From positions 62,001 through 126,000 of the forward strand of contig NZ_SCUT01000021.1 of assembly GCF_004297265.1 (NCBI RefSeq): a stretch of DNA of 64,000 bases, written 5' to 3'. The notes below the pieces were generated by a model. The model searched no databases. It saw only the letters and a list, made by a program, of their open reading frames with translations, and was not told where the DNA came from. Positions within the stretch are counted from its first letter, which is position 1; each line of letters opens with the position of its first letter. Positions 36,911 to 45,425 of the stretch are shown in pieces. This stretch comes from Reyranella sp. Lineage in GTDB: Bacteria; Pseudomonadota; Alphaproteobacteria; Reyranellales; Reyranellaceae. The translations under genes and the position numbers were made by a program.

Positions 36911-37636
36911 TCAGTACATATGCTGTCCGCCGTTGATCGACAGCGTCGAACCGGTGATGAAACCGGCATCGTCGGCGACCAGGAACATCACGCCGCGGCC
37001 GATCTCCTCGGCCTTGCCGAGGCGGCCGACAGGGATCTTGGCCACGATCTTCTCCAGCACGTTGGCCGGCACCGCCGACACCATGTCGGTGTCGGTATAG
37101 CCCGGCGCGATGGCATTCACGGTGATGCCCTTCGGCGCGCCTTCCTGGGCCAGCGCCTTGGTGAAGCCGTGGATGCCCGACTTGGCGGCGGCATAGTTCA
37201 CCTGCCCGTACTGGCCGCCCTGGCCGTTGATCGAGCCGATGTTGACGATGCGGCCGAAGCCGCGCGCATTCATGCCGTCCCACACTGCCTTGCTCATGTT
37301 GAAGCAGGAGCCGAGGTTGGTGTCGATGACCGCTTCCCACATGTCGCGCGTCAGGCGGCGCATCGTGGAATCGCGGGTGATGCCGGCATTGTTCACCAGG
37401 ACCTCGACCGGCCCGAGATCCTTCTCGATCTGGGCGACGGCCTTCTGGCAGGCGTCGAAGTCGCAGACGTCGAACTTGTAGACGCCGATGCCGGTCTCGG
37501 CCTTGAACTTCTGCGCCGCCTCGTCGTTTCCGGCGTAGGTCGCGGCAACCTTGTATCCCTTGTCCTTCAACATCCGGGAGATGGCACCGCCGATGCCACG
37601 TGTTCCGCCCGTCACGACTGCTACCCGTCCGGCCAT
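36911..37636 (-). CDS. phaB: Acetoacetyl-CoA reductase
   Basis: 241 residues, classical SDR with TGGTRGIG near the N-terminus, NNAG at 82-85 and catalytic Ser135, Tyr148 and Lys152 (NYAAAK). FTKALAQEGAPKGITVNAIAPGYTDT and the overall size match PhaB, which makes (R)-3-hydroxybutyryl-CoA with NADPH for polyhydroxybutyrate. phaA, phaC-like and phaR lie within 8 kb but not in one operon. The upstream 147-bp gap is divergent with an MFS gene. FabG is the alternative, but the context favours PhaB. Confidence 0.9.
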   Translation of the reverse strand: MAGRVAVVTGGTRGIGGAISRMLKDKGYKVAATYAGNDEAAQKFKAETGIGVYKFDVCDFDACQKAVAQIEKDLGPVEVLVNNAGITRDSTMRRLTRDMWEAVIDTNLGSCFNMSKAVWDGMNARGFGRIVNIGSINGQGGQYGQVNYAAAKSGIHGFTKALAQEGAPKGITVNAIAPGYTDTDMVSAVPANVLEKIVAKIPVGRLGKAEEIGRGVMFLVADDAGFITGSTLSINGGQHMY

Positions 37637-37783
37637 TTTTTTCCTCCCTCGAGATGACGCCTCTGCAGTCTAGCCGGTTATCCCCCGTCGCGGGCAAGCG
37701 TCAGATTGCCGTCACCGGCCGGTTCGAATTGAGCGACGCCGCCGGATAGAGGGCGACGGCGGCACGGCTCTAGAAGCGGCGCC

Positions 37784-39004
37784 ATGAAACCCTTCACCGC
37801 CCTGCTCGGCGCCGCCGCCGGGACCCATGCCGCCGACCAGATGGCGCTCGCCACCCTGCCCCTGACCGCGACCCTCGTCCTGGGCGCCGGCCCGGACCTG
37901 CTCGGCCTGCTCGTCGCCGCGCAGAGTGCGGCCTGGCTGTTGGTTTCCCTGCCCGCCGGCACCTGGATCGATCGCATGCCGCGCCGCCGCATGCTGATCG
38001 TCGCGCTGGCGCTCGGCCTCACCGCCTCCATCGCCGCTGTTGCGGCGGCCGCCACCGGCCAGGTGTTCCTGCTGGGACTCGCCGCCATCGCCGGCGCCTC
38101 GGGCACCGTCGTCTATGTGCTGACGTCGGTGTCGCTGCTGCCGAGCCTGGTAGCCGCGAACGACCTGCCCCGTTCCAACGCGCGCCTCGAGCTGGCGCGC
38201 GCCGTAGTGAGCCTTGCCGCGCCATTCGTGGCCGGCTTGCTGGCGCAACACCTGTCGCCGACCTGGGGTTATGCGCTGGCCGCCCTCGGCGCGGCCCTGG
38301 CGCTGGTCTGCGTGCTGGCGCTGCCGAAGGGGACGGCGCCGACATTCGCGGCCGGCCGCCCGACCTTCGCCAGTGCCATCCGGATCGGCGCCGTCTTCGT
38401 CGTCCGCAACGAGCTGCTGCGCGGCATCAGCCTCTGCGCGATCTTCTGGAACTTCGCCTTCTTCGCCCTGCTTGCCATCTGGGCGCCCCTGGCCCTGGGA
38501 CCGCTGGGCCTCGACCCGGCGCATATGGGCCTCGCCCAATCGACCTACGGCGCCGGGCTGATCCTCGGCGCGCTGGCAGCGCCGGTCAGCGCCCGCCGGC
38601 TGCCGCCGCTCGCGACCCTGATCTTCGGGCCGGCCGTATCGATCGTCGCCGCCATCCTCTTCCTGGCAACTCCTTCGGGCAGCGGCTTCGTCCTCGCGGC
38701 CGCCGGCTACTTCCTGGTGGGCTTCGGCCCGATGCTGTGGGCGATCTGCCAGACGACGGTCCGCCAGCTCGTGACGCCTTCGCCGCTGATGGGCCGGGTC
38801 AATGCCACCGTCCAGACGGCGATCTACGGCGTCCGTCCGCTGGGCGCCCTAGCCGGCGGCTTCGTGGCAGCGCAGGCCGGCCTGCACGCCGCGCTCCTGA
38901 TGATCGCCCTGGCCTTCGCGCTTTCGACCCTCGTCATCGTTCTGTCACCACTGGCCCGGATGCGCGTCCTGCCGCAGCCCGCGGCAAGCGACGCACAGGC
39001 TTGA
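37784..39004 (+). CDS. MFS transporter, EntS-like
   Basis: 406 residues with about 12 helices in two six-helix halves; the loop between helices 2 and 3 reads GTWIDRMPRRRML, the MFS motif A. Overall it resembles MFS_3 exporters such as EntS. The substrate is unknown. It is divergent from phaB and shares no obvious pathway. A short lipoprotein gene follows 43 bp downstream. Confidence 0.88.
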   Translation: MKPFTALLGAAAGTHAADQMALATLPLTATLVLGAGPDLLGLLVAAQSAAWLLVSLPAGTWIDRMPRRRMLIVALALGLTASIAAVAAAATGQVFLLGLAAIAGASGTVVYVLTSVSLLPSLVAANDLPRSNARLELARAVVSLAAPFVAGLLAQHLSPTWGYALAALGAALALVCVLALPKGTAPTFAAGRPTFASAIRIGAVFVVRNELLRGISLCAIFWNFAFFALLAIWAPLALGPLGLDPAHMGLAQSTYGAGLILGALAAPVSARRLPPLATLIFGPAVSIVAAILFLATPSGSGFVLAAAGYFLVGFGPMLWAICQTTVRQLVTPSPLMGRVNATVQTAIYGVRPLGALAGGFVAAQAGLHAALLMIALAFALSTLVIVLSPLARMRVLPQPAASDAQA

Positions 39005-39047
39005 CCCGCAGGCCGGTCCGTCGGACTTTGCCGCCGGAGGTCGTTGC

Positions 39048-39485
39048 ATGATGAAGTTTCTGGGCGCCGCGTTGCTGGCGCTTTCCCTGTCCGCCTGCCA
39101 GAACTCGCAGTCGCCTTGGTACAAGGCCTATGGCACCACGTCTTTCCCGGTTGCCAAGGAAGGCATGGCGGCACTCTACATCGTGCGCGACACAGCCCCG
39201 CCGGATGCGCCGGGCATCCTCATCTCCATGAGCCGCAATCCCGTCGGCGGACTGACGGGGTCGACCTGGATGCGTCTCGACCTGCCGCCCAATCCCTACG
39301 ACCTGCGTGCCTTCGGCAGCAGCGAGAGCACCGAGGTGGTCGTTACCGTCGTGGCGGGCGAGACGCGCTTCCTGCTGGCGCAGCCCAAGGGAACCAACGA
39401 CGCCGAACTCACCTGGCTGTCGCAGGAGGACGGCCGCCGCCTCGTCCGAGCCGGCACGCAGGTCGGCACCTACTACAATCCCTGA
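39048..39485 (+). CDS. Small hypothetical lipoprotein (DUF2846-like)
   Basis: 145 residues with a short signal peptide and lipobox LSAC (Cys17). The mature part contains AALYIVRDTAPPDAPG and a middle VVVTVVAGETRFLLAQP, resembling the small beta-sandwich lipoproteins of DUF2846. No further function. It ends just before a hairpin that terminates the opposite phaA gene. Confidence 0.7.
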   Translation: MMKFLGAALLALSLSACQNSQSPWYKAYGTTSFPVAKEGMAALYIVRDTAPPDAPGILISMSRNPVGGLTGSTWMRLDLPPNPYDLRAFGSSESTEVVVTVVAGETRFLLAQPKGTNDAELTWLSQEDGRRLVRAGTQVGTYYNP

Positions 39486-39491
39486 ACGAAA

Positions 39492-39521
39492 AACGCCCGA
39501 AGGATCGCTCCTCCGGGCGTT
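39492..39521 (-). terminator. Intrinsic terminator of phaA (minus strand)
   Basis: AACGCCCG (39492-39499) pairs with CGGGCGTT (39514-39521), with an inner GGA/TCC, and on the minus strand it is followed by a T-run (plus-strand GAAAAA before 39492). It is 24 bp after the phaA stop and 6 bp after the plus-strand lipoprotein stop, so it may serve both. Confidence 0.8.
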
Positions 39522-39545
39522 CAACTCTGAAGCGTCGACTTGAGA

Positions 39546-40724
39546 TCAGTCGCGCTGGACGCACATGGCGATGCCCATGCCGCCGCCGATGCACAGGGTG
39601 GCGAGACCCTTCTTGGCGTCGCGCTTCTGCATTTCATAGAGCAGCGTCGTCAGCACGCGCGCGCCCGAGGCGCCGATCGGATGGCCGAGCGCGATCGCGC
39701 CGCCGTTGACGTTGAGCTTCCCGGCATCGAGGCCGAGTTCCTTGCCGACGGCGACCGCCTGGGCGGCGAAGGCCTCGTTGGCCTCGACCAGGTCGAGATC
39801 CTTGACCGTCCAGCCGGCCTTCTTCAGCGCGGCCTGCGAGGCGGTGACCGGACCGATGCCCATGATCGATGGATCGACACCGGTGGTCGCCCACGAGACG
39901 ATCTTCGCGAGCGGGGTGATGCCGCGCTTCTTGGCCTCGTCGGCGCTCATCAGCACCAGCGCCGCAGCGCCGTCGTTGATGCCCGACGCGTTGCCCGCAG
40001 TGACAGAGCCGCCTTCCTTGGTGAAGGCCGGACGCAGCTTGCCCAGCGCCTCGACCGTCGTGCCGTGACGCGGGAACTCGTCGGTATCGACGACGACGTC
40101 GCCCTTGCGGGTCTTGATCGTCACCGGAACGATCTCGTCCTTGAAGCGACCGGACTTCTGCGCCGCCTCGGCCTTGTTCTGCGACGAGGCCGCGAAGGCA
40201 TCCTGCTCGGCGCGGGTGATCTGGTACTTCTGCGCCACGTTCTCGGCGGTGTTGCCCATGTGATAGCCGTGGAACGCATCCCACAGGCCGTCCTTCAGCA
40301 TGGTGTCGACCATCTTGAGCTCGCCCATCTTGGTGCCGTCGCGCAGATGCGCGGCATGCGGCGCCTGGCTCATGCTCTCCTGGCCGCCGACCACCATGAT
40401 GCTGGCATCGCCATTGCGGATCGCCTGCCAGCCGAAGGCAACGGCGCGCAGGCCGGAGCCGCAGAGCTGATTGATGCCGAGCGCGGTCTTCTCGACCGGG
40501 ATGCCCGAGTTGACGGCCGCCTGGCGCGCCGGGTTCTGGCCCTGACCGCCGGTCAGGATCTGGCCCATGATGACTTCGTCGACTTCCTCGGGCTTCACCT
40601 TGGCACGCTCGAGCGCACCCTTGATGGCGACCTTGCCGAGATCGTGTGCCGGCACGGCGCCGAATGCGCCGTTGAACGAGCCGATTGGCGTGCGCGCTGC
40701 GCTCGCGATAACGATGTCCGTCAT
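39546..40724 (-). CDS. phaA: Acetyl-CoA acetyltransferase (beta-ketothiolase)
   Basis: 392 residues, standard biosynthetic thiolase. Nucleophile Cys88 in INQLCGSG, His348 in LGHPIGASG and Cys378 in TLCIGGGMG form the expected catalytic set. Condenses two acetyl-CoA to acetoacetyl-CoA for polyhydroxybutyrate or ketone metabolism. The phaB gene is 1.9 kb downstream on the same strand but separated by two plus-strand genes, so the two are not one transcript. A terminator follows. Confidence 0.96.
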   Translation of the reverse strand: MTDIVIASAARTPIGSFNGAFGAVPAHDLGKVAIKGALERAKVKPEEVDEVIMGQILTGGQGQNPARQAAVNSGIPVEKTALGINQLCGSGLRAVAFGWQAIRNGDASIMVVGGQESMSQAPHAAHLRDGTKMGELKMVDTMLKDGLWDAFHGYHMGNTAENVAQKYQITRAEQDAFAASSQNKAEAAQKSGRFKDEIVPVTIKTRKGDVVVDTDEFPRHGTTVEALGKLRPAFTKEGGSVTAGNASGINDGAAALVLMSADEAKKRGITPLAKIVSWATTGVDPSIMGIGPVTASQAALKKAGWTVKDLDLVEANEAFAAQAVAVGKELGLDAGKLNVNGGAIALGHPIGASGARVLTTLLYEMQKRDAKKGLATLCIGGGMGIAMCVQRD

Positions 40725-40758
40725 GAAATCCTCCTTGGCAGGCCGCCCTTGCCGATAT

Positions 40759-41943
40759 TTATAGGCCTGCCGCGCGGCGGGGCAAGGACCGCCGCGCCTC
40801 CGGGACCAACGCCTTCATTCCGAACAGCGGCCTGATCCAGCGCCACGGGCGCACCAGACCTGCGTAAATCAACCATGTTCCGGCGAAAGTCGCCACGACC
40901 GCCGCGACGAAGCCCAGGAGAGGCGGCGCGCCGATCTGCAGCAGTCCCCAGACGGCGATCACCGTTACAGTCTGATGAATGAGGTAGAAGGGATAGACCG
41001 CCTCCGTCGCTTCCGAGAGGAAGGCCGGCCGCCGGACAAGATACCGGCGCGCGAACCCGATGATGGCGAACAACCACGCCATGACGTTGACCGCCGACAG
41101 GAGCGCGAAGACCGGCCGGGCCTCGGGCGGGATGGTCGGCCGGACGGTGCCCGCGAAGAAGCCGACATAGAGGATCGCATAGGCGATGAGTCCGACGGCC
41201 AGCGACAGGAGACGCTGGCGCTGCAATGCCTCCAACAGGTCGGGGGATCCAAAGATGAAGGCGCCGTAAAGCAGCAGCGCGCCGTAGGAGACGAGCCCGT
41301 GCCAGTCGCCGATCAGCCCGTTGATGTTCCAGGAGATCGGCGCGAGCCAGAGGGTCGAGGCGGCGAGAGGCAGGACCATCAGCCACTGCAGACCGAAGCG
41401 GGCGGCGGATCGGCCGGCCGTGCCGACGGCCGCCTGTCCCGCCGCCGACCGCGCCCACAGGAAGACCGGCAGCAGCACCAGGGTCAGCACGAGGACGTAG
41501 GCTACGAACCAGAGGTGGTGCCAGCTCAGGTTGCCCTTCGGGTAGACCCCGTCGAAGGCGTGCGGCAGCCATTGCAGGAACGAGCCGGTGAACTGCCCGC
41601 TGTAGAGCCGTTCCAGATAGACCTGCGGCGGCACGATCACGGCCATGCCGAAGGCCAGCGGCAGCAGCAGACGCTTCAGCCGGTCGCGGACGAAGGCTCC
41701 CGGTGTGCGGTTGCCCAGCGCCAGCATGACGGCCGCACCCGAGACCACGAAGATCAGCGGCATGCGCCAGCGGTTCAGGAAGCGCATGGCCTCGCGCAGC
41801 CCTTCGAGACTGTCCGGGCTGGTGACGTGCCAGGTCCAGCCCGACCAGGCCATCCCGGCGTGATAGAAAATCAGCAGGCCGAAGGCGAGGACCCGGAGCC
41901 AGTCGAGATCGGCACGACGGGTGGCAAAGGCGGCAGGTTGCAT
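40759..41943 (-). CDS. Membrane acyltransferase family 3 (OpgC/MdoC-like)
   Basis: 394 residues with about ten helices. The N-terminal [22 protein letters not shown] contains the D-x-L-R…H pattern of acyltransferase 3 proteins, in which the conserved His is catalytic. OpgC adds succinyl groups to periplasmic glucans; others acetylate exopolysaccharide. The target here is unknown. A direct repeat that may be a LytTR operator lies 68-99 bp upstream, and a LytTR regulator gene is next on the same strand. Confidence 0.85.
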   Translation of the reverse strand: MQPAAFATRRADLDWLRVLAFGLLIFYHAGMAWSGWTWHVTSPDSLEGLREAMRFLNRWRMPLIFVVSGAAVMLALGNRTPGAFVRDRLKRLLLPLAFGMAVIVPPQVYLERLYSGQFTGSFLQWLPHAFDGVYPKGNLSWHHLWFVAYVLVLTLVLLPVFLWARSAAGQAAVGTAGRSAARFGLQWLMVLPLAASTLWLAPISWNINGLIGDWHGLVSYGALLLYGAFIFGSPDLLEALQRQRLLSLAVGLIAYAILYVGFFAGTVRPTIPPEARPVFALLSAVNVMAWLFAIIGFARRYLVRRPAFLSEATEAVYPFYLIHQTVTVIAVWGLLQIGAPPLLGFVAAVVATFAGTWLIYAGLVRPWRWIRPLFGMKALVPEARRSLPRRAAGL

Positions 41944-42010
41944 CGCGAGGCTCCCAAGGGGGCGGTTGCCACGACCTACTCTTCAACCCCGTGATTCGGT
42001 GTCGTTTTGT

Positions 42011-42042
42011 GACGACCGGCGCGTCCAATGGGACGACCGGCG
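42011..42042 (-). promoter_or_regulatory. Direct repeat, candidate LytTR operator
   Basis: GACGACCGGCG occurs exactly at 42011-42021 and 42032-42042, 21 bp apart, two helical turns. LytTR-domain regulators typically bind two direct repeats spaced this way. It sits between the LytTR gene and the acyltransferase start, 68 bp or more from the latter. Confidence 0.45.
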
Positions 42043-42061
42043 AGAGTCGCGGGACGTTCGG

Positions 42062-42910
42062 TCAGGCCCTGACCGGCGCCAGCGCCTCGAAGCGCTGGCG
42101 ATAGCGCCGGCTCAGGTTCACCTCGGCCCCGCTCTGAAGGCGGATACGCCAGTCGCCGCTCACCCACGGCGTCACCTCGACGACCCGGGCGATGTTGACC
42201 AGATGCGATTTGTGCACCCTCACGAACCGTTTCGGATCGAGCTCGCCTTCCAGCTTCGTGAGCGAGGAGCGGATTTCGAAGGTCTCGTCGCCGACATGCA
42301 GCACGGCGTAGTTTCCCGAAGCTTCGATCCAGTCGATGTCGGCGACCTCGACCATGATCTCCCGGCCCTTGCGGCGGACGGCAAAACGCTCGGGCCGCGG
42401 TCCCGCCGGCGGCCGCTCGGGCTCGGCGACGGAGTTCGCGGCGACGGGCAGAGCCGGTCGCGAAAGGTAATGGCGCAATGCCACCGTACCGGCGCTCAGC
42501 AGGGCGTAGGCGATGATGTCCTTGGCGAACTCGTAGAGCAGCCGGTCGAGGGTGAGCGGAAAGCTGTGCGGCTCCCCCACGATGCCGCCGAACCACAGCA
42601 GCCTGAGCGCCGCCATGCCAAATGTATGGGCGATGCTGAACGGCACCACCGCCGCGACATGGATCGCGAGGTTCCGCGGCCCGCCGGCGATCGGCCAGCG
42701 CCGGTGCAGCCAGTAGATCGCAGGCAGCAGGGCCGCGACCACCAGGTGGCTGGAAACCTGGATCGCCAGGGCGGCGCCGTACGTCATCGGAATGCCGCGC
42801 GCTGCCTCGTTCGCCAACTCGACATGGGTATGCGCGAAGACGGAGACCGTCAGCAATGCCGCCCAGATCGCCGGCACGCGCCTGTCGAAGGACCTAGCCG
42901 GTGACGACAC
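42062..42910 (-). CDS. Membrane-embedded LytTR transcriptional regulator
   Basis: 282 residues. Four hydrophobic helices (about 12-28, 45-67, 80-103 and 123-143) then a LytTR DNA-binding domain (roughly 175-275; IDWIEASGNYAVLHVGDE, RFVRVHKSHLVNI). No receiver domain, so this is the one-component membrane type. The sensing domain would be in the bilayer. The C-terminal domain reads direct repeats, one of which lies 20 bp after the gene. The start overlaps the PhaC-like gene end by 17 bp, suggesting co-transcription. Confidence 0.9.
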   Translation of the reverse strand: MSSPARSFDRRVPAIWAALLTVSVFAHTHVELANEAARGIPMTYGAALAIQVSSHLVVAALLPAIYWLHRRWPIAGGPRNLAIHVAAVVPFSIAHTFGMAALRLLWFGGIVGEPHSFPLTLDRLLYEFAKDIIAYALLSAGTVALRHYLSRPALPVAANSVAEPERPPAGPRPERFAVRRKGREIMVEVADIDWIEASGNYAVLHVGDETFEIRSSLTKLEGELDPKRFVRVHKSHLVNIARVVEVTPWVSGDWRIRLQSGAEVNLSRRYRQRFEALAPVRA

Positions 42911-44168
42911 GGGATCGCCGGACGGGAAGAGCGGAGATCCACTCGATCAGCGGCGTCCAGCAGAGCTCGCGGGCGCGGCTGCTCACCACCATGCCGATAT
43001 GGCCGAGCGGCAGGTCGATCCGCCTGGTATTCTTCAGGCCCTTCTTCGGGTCCGCGAGCGCGGCGGCCGACAGCGGCGGCACGATGCGGTCGCCCGAGGG
43101 GATCATGACCAACGACGGCACCTTGATCTTCGCGGGCACGACCCGACGCCCGCCGATGACCCATTTGTTAGTGCCCGGCGTGTTGTTGCCGTACCAGTCT
43201 ATGAGGCATTCGCGCGCCATCGGCCCGGCGAGCGGCGCACCGCCATTCAGCCAGTCCTCGAGCAGGACGAATTCCTTCGCATGTTCGCCCTTCGGATCCA
43301 TGCCGATGAAGCGGCCGAACTTCTTCACCGCGAGCCAGGGATCGAGCGACCAGAACAGGGTCTGCAGGATATCGACCGGCAGCTCGCCCACCTTGTCGGC
43401 GACCTCGGCGAGCAACGGCCCCGTCGACAGCAGGAAAGCGTGGCCGGTGCGGTCGGCATGGAAATCCCAGGGTGCCGCCATCAGCGCGAGGCCCGCGACG
43501 CGACGCGGCCTGCGCGCCGCCAGGGCTACGGCGAGCGTGCCGCCCATGCAGTAGCCGAGGACCGCCGGCGCCCGGCGCGCGCGCTTCGCGACGAACGCGA
43601 GCGCCCGTTCGAGGCGTGCCACATAGGCGGTCGTGTCGAAACCGCGCTCCTCCGCATTGGGCGCGCCCCAATCGACGAGATAGGGCCGCAGCCCCGCCGC
43701 CGCCATGGCGCGCAACAGGCTCTTCTCTTCCGTGAGATCGAGCACTTCCCAGCGGTTGATCAGCGACGGCACGACAAAAACCGCGCGCGTACCGCGCTTG
43801 CGCGCCGCACGATTCGTGGCGCCGTAGTCCAGCAGCCGCGTATTGCCTTCGCGCCAGACGGAAGGCGGATCGATCAGGGTGCGCTGGACGTCATTGCGCT
43901 GATAGGCCAGCACGCCGTCCGCCAGCCGGCCCTGGCGCCGGCGGATCTCGCGCTGCAATGCTTGTTCGAACTGGCCGGCGCCGGCTCTGGCCTCGAGTGA
44001 GGCGATCTCGGGCAGCAGGGCCGCGAGCGATTCAGGAGCTTCGGCTGCGGGATTCGAGTTCGGCGAGCCTTGCTTCAAGAGCCTCCACGCGCTTTCGGAG
44101 CTCGCCCACGTCATCAGCGCCGTTCCCAGATGGAGCGGCAGCGGACGGGGACCTAGACGTACCTGCAT
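42894..44168 (-). CDS. phaC: PHA synthase-like alpha/beta hydrolase (class III PhaC type)
   Basis: 424 residues. Lipase-like box GYCMGG places a Cys207 nucleophile, with Asp360 (SGDRIVPP) and His390 (LGHIGM) completing the PhaC triad; class III synthases also have a Cys and a shorter chain than class I. It should polymerise hydroxyacyl-CoA. ATG at 44168 chosen for the AAGGAGCG site upstream and the family-like RLGPRPLPLHL start. This makes its first 45 codons overlap the PhaE-like gene in another frame, by 137 bp. Confidence 0.85.
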   Translation of the reverse strand: MQVRLGPRPLPLHLGTALMTWASSESAWRLLKQGSPNSNPAAEAPESLAALLPEIASLEARAGAGQFEQALQREIRRRQGRLADGVLAYQRNDVQRTLIDPPSVWREGNTRLLDYGATNRAARKRGTRAVFVVPSLINRWEVLDLTEEKSLLRAMAAAGLRPYLVDWGAPNAEERGFDTTAYVARLERALAFVAKRARRAPAVLGYCMGGTLAVALAARRPRRVAGLALMAAPWDFHADRTGHAFLLSTGPLLAEVADKVGELPVDILQTLFWSLDPWLAVKKFGRFIGMDPKGEHAKEFVLLEDWLNGGAPLAGPMARECLIDWYGNNTPGTNKWVIGGRRVVPAKIKVPSLVMIPSGDRIVPPLSAAALADPKKGLKNTRRIDLPLGHIGMVVSSRARELCWTPLIEWISALPVRRSRVVTG

Positions 44169-44376
44169 GGGACGCTCCTTGGGCAACCTGCAATGCCGAG
44201 GCGACCTGGGCATTCGCGGCCGCGAACAGGCGGGCGATCTGCTCAGTCACCGCCTGATCCGAGGCGAGCCCGGACAGCTGGGCCTGCCACAGATCGAGGT
44301 AGCGCCGGGCCAGCCTGTCGAATTCGGCGCTGGAATCGATTGTACCGGCCGTGTTGTCGTCGTTTCCGGAGACCAT
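44032..44376 (-). CDS. PhaE-like small protein upstream of the synthase
   Basis: 114 residues from the Met at 44376 (in-frame Mets at 44394 and 44448 are alternatives; no good ribosome site decides). The segment FDRLARRYLDLWQAQL matches the start of PhaE-type subunits of class III PHA synthases, and the C-terminus is a heptad coiled coil (ELRKRVEALEARLAELESR). It is shorter than classic PhaE. Encoded just before and overlapping the PhaC-like gene, so it is likely the synthase's activating subunit or granule link. The family match is by motif only. Confidence 0.7.
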   Translation of the reverse strand: MVSGNDDNTAGTIDSSAEFDRLARRYLDLWQAQLSGLASDQAVTEQIARLFAAANAQVASALQVAQGASHAGTSRSPSAAAPSGNGADDVGELRKRVEALEARLAELESRSRSS

Positions 44377-44518
44377 GTCCGCACTATAACGCATAGCCGC
44401 GCCAACGCTGCCTCCATCGCGGAAGGTTGCCTTGTCGCATTGCGGCATCGGCGCTAAGGTGGCCGCCCCTGAGTAAACGAGCGTTCACGGCGCGCGGGAG
44501 CTAAAGGAGCGAAGCGCA

Positions 44519-45178
44519 ATGGCCGACCAGGCAGTACCCGACGGCGGACCGAAGGCGGCGCCGGTGGTGATCAAGAAATACGCGAACAGACGGCTCTACA
44601 ATACCGCGACCTCGGCCTATGTGACGCTGGATCATCTGTCCCAGATGGTGAAGGACAAGACCGACTTCGTTGTCTACGACGCGAAGACGGGCGACGAGAT
44701 CACGCGTTCGGTGCTCACTCAGATCATCTTCGAGGAAGAGAGCAAGGGCGGCCAGACGCTGCTGCCGATCCCCTTCCTGCGTCAGCTCATCTCCTTCTAC
44801 GGCGACAGCCTGCAGGGCGTGGTGCCGCAATATCTCGAGATGTCGATGACGCAGTTCGCGCGCAACCAGGACCAGATGCGCCGCTACATGCAGAATGCCT
44901 TCGGCTTCAACCCGTTCCAGCAGTTCGAGTCGATGGGCAAGCAGAACATGGCGATGTTCGAGAACGCCATGCGAATGTTCAACCCGTTCGGCACTGCGCC
45001 CAACAACCCGCTTCCCGGTGGGCAGGATTCCGCGCCGGCGGCCGCCGCCAATGGCCATGAGCCGGCCAAGCCCGCCGAGACGGCGGCGACGCCGTCCAGC
45101 GACGTGGCGATCGACGATCTGAAGCGCAAGCTCGACGAGCTGCAGAACCAGCTCGCGGAACTCGGCAAGAAGACCTGA
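44519..45178 (+). CDS. phaR: Polyhydroxyalkanoate synthesis regulator PhaR
   Basis: 219 residues. N-terminal PHB_acc_N DNA-binding domain (VIKKYANRRLYNTATSAYVTLD) and a PHB_acc middle domain (LTQIIFEEESKGGQ, LPIPFLRQLISFYGD), then a Pro/Ala-rich linker and a C-terminal coiled coil. It senses PHB granules and represses phasin and its own genes. AAAGGAG lies 9-15 nt upstream of the ATG. Divergent from the phaE/phaC-like genes across about 140 bp, so it may control both. Confidence 0.95.
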   Translation: MADQAVPDGGPKAAPVVIKKYANRRLYNTATSAYVTLDHLSQMVKDKTDFVVYDAKTGDEITRSVLTQIIFEEESKGGQTLLPIPFLRQLISFYGDSLQGVVPQYLEMSMTQFARNQDQMRRYMQNAFGFNPFQQFESMGKQNMAMFENAMRMFNPFGTAPNNPLPGGQDSAPAAAANGHEPAKPAETAATPSSDVAIDDLKRKLDELQNQLAELGKKT

Positions 45179-45186
45179 GCCCGCGC

Positions 45187-45375
45187 ATGGCCGCGCCCGC
45201 TTCGTCGATGACCCGCCGGGTCATGTCCCCCTGCATCGGCATCTGCAAGCTCGACCAGAAGAGCGGCTTCTGCCTGGGCTGCCGGCGCACGATCGAGGAG
45301 ATCGGCCGCTGGGTCATGCTCGACGACCCCGCGCGCCAGGCGATCCTCGACCAGCTGCCGACGCGCAAGTTCTAG
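45187..45375 (+). CDS. DUF1289 family Cys-rich small protein
   Basis: 62 residues. The pattern C-I-G-I-C-K-L-D…C-L-G-C-R-R-T-I-E-E-I…W is the DUF1289 signature; the four cysteines may bind a metal or Fe-S cluster. Function unknown. It follows phaR by 8 bp and is probably co-transcribed with it. Confidence 0.9.
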   Translation: MAAPASSMTRRVMSPCIGICKLDQKSGFCLGCRRTIEEIGRWVMLDDPARQAILDQLPTRKF

Positions 45376-45425
45376 CTGGCTGTTGAGAACAGTATCGCAG
45401 CGATCATTTGAACATGGTTCACCGG

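Noticed and set aside
44400..44480. A PhaR operator in the phaE/phaR gap
   Set aside because: TTGC/TGC-rich sequence is present but I see no convincing inverted CTGC…GCAG site, so I did not call it.
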